Source: Oscillospiraceae bacterium (GTDB lineage: Bacteria; Bacillota; Clostridia; Oscillospirales; UBA929). Taken from it: DNA of 8,605 bases. This document shows, one piece after another, positions 6,761-8,605 of this stretch (position 1 is its first letter; each line of letters opens with the position of its first letter). The notes below the pieces were generated by a model. The model searched no databases. It saw only the letters and a program-made list of their open reading frames with translations, and had not been told where the DNA came from. A program made the translations under genes and the position numbers. The stretch is from NCBI GenBank assembly GCA_031258665.1, contig JAIRML010000173.1, forward strand, positions 1 to 8,605, read 5' to 3'.

Positions 6761-6782
6761 GGGAAGGATGTGGTACACGGCG

Positions 6783-7337
6783 ATGATTGACATGGACATG
6801 GTGCTGCTTGGCGCCATCAGGCGTGGCAGCGAGGAAGCTCTCGGCAAGGTCATTGATAAGTACAACGCGTATGTCTGCACAGTCATCCGCAATGCTGTCG
6901 GGAACAAACTGTCGCACGAGGACATTGAGGAAACGTCGGAGGATGTGTTTCTCGCTCTATGGGATCACGTTGACAACATAAGAAAACTCAAATCCTGGCT
7001 TGCCGCGACGGCAAGACATAAGTCGATGAACAAGCTGCGCGCCATCCGCGACGACTTGCCGCTCGACGACGAAATCCAATTCGGCAGTGTTGAAGAAATT
7101 GAGGATTCCATTGAGGATTCTCTCATAGCGGGGGACGAGCGCGCAGCGGTGAAAGCCGCGATACTTGCCATGGACGCACCGGATCGTGAGATTTTCCTGC
7201 GGCACTACTATGGTTCACAAACCATTGCCGCGATAGCCGCCGAATCTGGAATGACGGAAGCGGCGATAAAGCACAGGCTTGTTCGCGGCAGGGAAAAATT
7301 GCGTCTTAATTTAAACAAGGAGGTTTTCGGAGAATGA
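6783..7337 (+). CDS. RNA polymerase sigma factor, ECF/sigma-70 family
   Basis: This 184-residue protein would direct RNA polymerase to a small set of promoters. Region 2 covers about residues 8-88 (AIRRGSEEALGKVIDKYNAYV, then EDIEETSEDVFLALW and LKSWLAATARHKSMNKLR). An acidic linker (95-120) leads to region 4 (121-177), whose helix-turn-helix is QTIAAIAAESGMTEAAIKHRLVRGREKLR. The start is not certain. ATG 6783 fits the usual N-terminus (MIDMDMVLLGAIRRG), but GGGGGAAGG at 6759-6767 is 15 bases away. ATG 6768 adds five residues and abuts that site. A TTG at 6666 would require translating the repeat and has no ribosome binding site. The gene overlaps the next by ATGA, so both proteins are made together, as for sigma/anti-sigma pairs. 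Its target promoters are unknown; autoregulation is likely for the family but no clear promoter is seen. Confidence 0.92.
   Translation: MIDMDMVLLGAIRRGSEEALGKVIDKYNAYVCTVIRNAVGNKLSHEDIEETSEDVFLALWDHVDNIRKLKSWLAATARHKSMNKLRAIRDDLPLDDEIQFGSVEEIEDSIEDSLIAGDERAAVKAAILAMDAPDREIFLRHYYGSQTIAAIAAESGMTEAAIKHRLVRGREKLRLNLNKEVFGE
7098..7121 (+). repeat. 12 bp tandem duplication in the sigma factor linker
   Basis: ATTGAGGATTCC is followed at once by ATTGAGGATTCT, encoding IEDS-IEDS (residues 106-113) between regions 2 and 4. It keeps the reading frame and lies where length changes are tolerated. Confidence 0.8.
7317..7323 (+). promoter_or_regulatory. Ribosome binding site of the DUF4179-like gene, inside the sigma factor gene
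   Basis: AAGGAGG lies within the last codons of the sigma factor gene, 10 bases before the ATG at 7334. It sets the start of the second gene and supports coupled translation across the ATGA overlap. Confidence 0.85.
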
Positions 7338-8569
7338 AAAATATATATTCGGATGGTGGCGAGGTCTGGGCAGCCGAACGAGTGAAAGACCATGTGTTGA
7401 GCAAATTGCACGAAAGGAAGGGGTATGCGTCAGGGCCCCGCACGGAGAGGCCGCGCAGATACACGCCTAGGTTTGCCGCAGTCGCGGCCGCGGTTGTTTT
7501 GACACTGTCGGTGGCCACTGCCGCGCTCGCGGCGACGGGTGTTCTCGGCAATATCTTCGCGGCGTTTTCGGGAGGTTCGGTAAATGGCGGTCTTGGAAAC
7601 GGCTCGCGCCAGGCGATCCTTGCACATGGATATGCCGAAGTCGTACAAGTTGACAATAACGCCATGACGCTCGGCGCGTATTACGCCGACCAGCGCGAGA
7701 TTGGATTTGACTTGAAGCTCACGTGCCCGGAGATCCCCGACGGATTCAATTATGTCGATTTTATGGATTTCAAGCTCGAAATGACTGACGGGAACGGCGA
7801 TACCCATGTATGGGAGCGGCATTCTCCGGGAAGCGGCGGCGGCGAGGTGCGCTACTTCCCCGGTGGGCATTCGATTTCCGATCCCGTGGCCAACCTCCAT
7901 GAGTATGTGCCGGAGGGTGACGGGATCAGCGGCTTCGATTTTGCAGTCCATGCCAGCGCTGTCAAGCTTGAAGACAACAGGTTTGACATATCGCTTGTGG
8001 CGGAGTTTTACAGCAAGATTCCGCTCGGCAAAACGGCTACACTCACAGTCGGCGGCCTGTGCTTTGGCTATATCGTCCCAAGCCCGGACTTGAGCGCGCC
8101 GGACGAACACGTTGTGGTTGACGGCGAGTGGTCGTTCGACTTTGAAATCGCGGACAAATACGCCGAGGCGGAGACGCTCATCTATACGCAAGCGGGCGCA
8201 ACGGAGAACGGCATTGAGATTATCAGCGCATTCGCGGACCCGACGACCTTCCGGATAACCGCCTGGGTTGACTTCGCGAAAAGCGGCCTGGCAAACCCGG
8301 ACAACGCAAGGTACGCGGAAACAGAGGGACTTAACCTCGACAAACTGAATCTGATCGGAGTCGGCGTTCACGCTGTCGGCCCGGATGGCAGACTGTACGG
8401 CGGTACGACCTCGGGTTATGAGCCATACGCGCGTGAAGGCGTCAATCCCGAAAGCGAAGCGTACTGCTGGTTTGAAATCGACAGCCCCTATTTTGACGCA
8501 CCGGAGAAGTTGACGATTGTATTTGCGGGCTTTGAGGGGACAACTTTGATTCCACTGCAAAAAAGCTAA
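7334..8569 (+). CDS. DUF4179-like single-span membrane protein, presumed anti-sigma factor or envelope sensor
   Basis: The 411-residue protein has a short cytoplasmic N-terminus (1-46: an amphipathic stretch EVWAAERVKDHVLSKLHERKG, then basic RTERPRRYTPR). One transmembrane helix follows (about 47-68), then GVLGNIFAAF and a large outside domain rich in beta-strand patterns (about 75-411). This plan, and its position directly behind an ECF sigma gene with an ATGA overlap, match DUF4179 proteins of Firmicutes, which act or are presumed to act as anti-sigma factors. No zinc-type H-x-x-x-C-x-x-C anti-sigma motif is present, and the N-terminus has no cysteine at all. Any sigma binding would therefore use another surface, perhaps the amphipathic helix. 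The outer part shows no enzyme motif and may sense an envelope signal. The sensing role is inference. The stop codon is at 8567-8569 and no terminator is visible before the window ends. Confidence 0.82.
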   Translation: MKNIYSDGGEVWAAERVKDHVLSKLHERKGYASGPRTERPRRYTPRFAAVAAAVVLTLSVATAALAATGVLGNIFAAFSGGSVNGGLGNGSRQAILAHGYAEVVQVDNNAMTLGAYYADQREIGFDLKLTCPEIPDGFNYVDFMDFKLEMTDGNGDTHVWERHSPGSGGGEVRYFPGGHSISDPVANLHEYVPEGDGISGFDFAVHASAVKLEDNRFDISLVAEFYSKIPLGKTATLTVGGLCFGYIVPSPDLSAPDEHVVVDGEWSFDFEIADKYAEAETLIYTQAGATENGIEIISAFADPTTFRITAWVDFAKSGLANPDNARYAETEGLNLDKLNLIGVGVHAVGPDGRLYGGTTSGYEPYAREGVNPESEAYCWFEIDSPYFDAPEKLTIVFAGFEGTTLIPLQKS

Positions 8570-8605
8570 GGAACGGATTGGATATACTGAATATTGTGTC
8601 ATTGC

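Noticed and set aside
6666..6782. An N-terminal extension of the sigma factor starting at TTG 6666
   Set aside because: It would translate repeat copy 3, has no ribosome binding site and adds sequence absent from ECF sigma factors.
1..8605. CRISPR arrays, tRNA or rRNA genes, transposase genes
   Set aside because: No regularly spaced direct repeats, no tRNA- or rRNA-like stretches and no transposase-like product were seen on either strand. The only repeats are the three dispersed elements and one short tandem duplication.

Overview
The window looks like chromosomal DNA from a moderately GC-rich, Gram-positive-type (monoderm) anaerobe, most plausibly an uncultured member of the Clostridia. The evidence is the strong AAGGAGG-type ribosome binding sites, a huge secreted protein ending in three S-layer homology (SLH) domains, and an ECF sigma factor paired with a DUF4179-type membrane protein. 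The lineage is an inference; no rRNA or marker gene is present. All real genes lie on the + strand.

Layout. (1) 1-228 is the C-terminal end of an FtsX-type ABC permease that begins before the window. (2) 349-1065 is its partner ATPase, of the LolD/MacB/BceA class. (3) 1143-6587 encodes a 1,814-residue secreted, SLH-anchored enzyme with a GH127/GH146-type (DUF1680) catalytic domain, the beta-L-arabinofuranosidase clan. Its gene ends at a textbook intrinsic terminator (6604-6642). (4) 6783-7337 and 7334-8569 form a translationally coupled pair: an ECF sigma factor and a single-span DUF4179-like presumed anti-sigma/sensor protein. Positions 8570-8605 hold nothing recognisable.

The most unusual signal lies between the genes. 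A repeat of about 75 bp, with two hairpins joined by an A-rich spacer, occurs three times: 235-309 (+), 1032-1108 (inverted) and 6706-6760 (+, lacking the first hairpin). The copies sit in all three intergenic gaps that precede an independent gene. Copies 1 and 2 bracket the ATPase gene as an inverted pair, and copy 2 supplies the last codons and stop of the ATPase. I do not recognise it as a named repeat family.

How the parts may work together. The ABC genes form one exporter or mechanotransmission-type transporter. The large enzyme sits on the cell surface and probably removes L-arabinofuranose-type residues from plant or glycoprotein glycans, with lectin-like and FIVAR-like modules helping binding. 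The sigma/DUF4179 pair is a separate transcription unit behind a terminator and could sense the cell envelope. No target promoter is visible, so any regulatory link to the enzyme is speculation.
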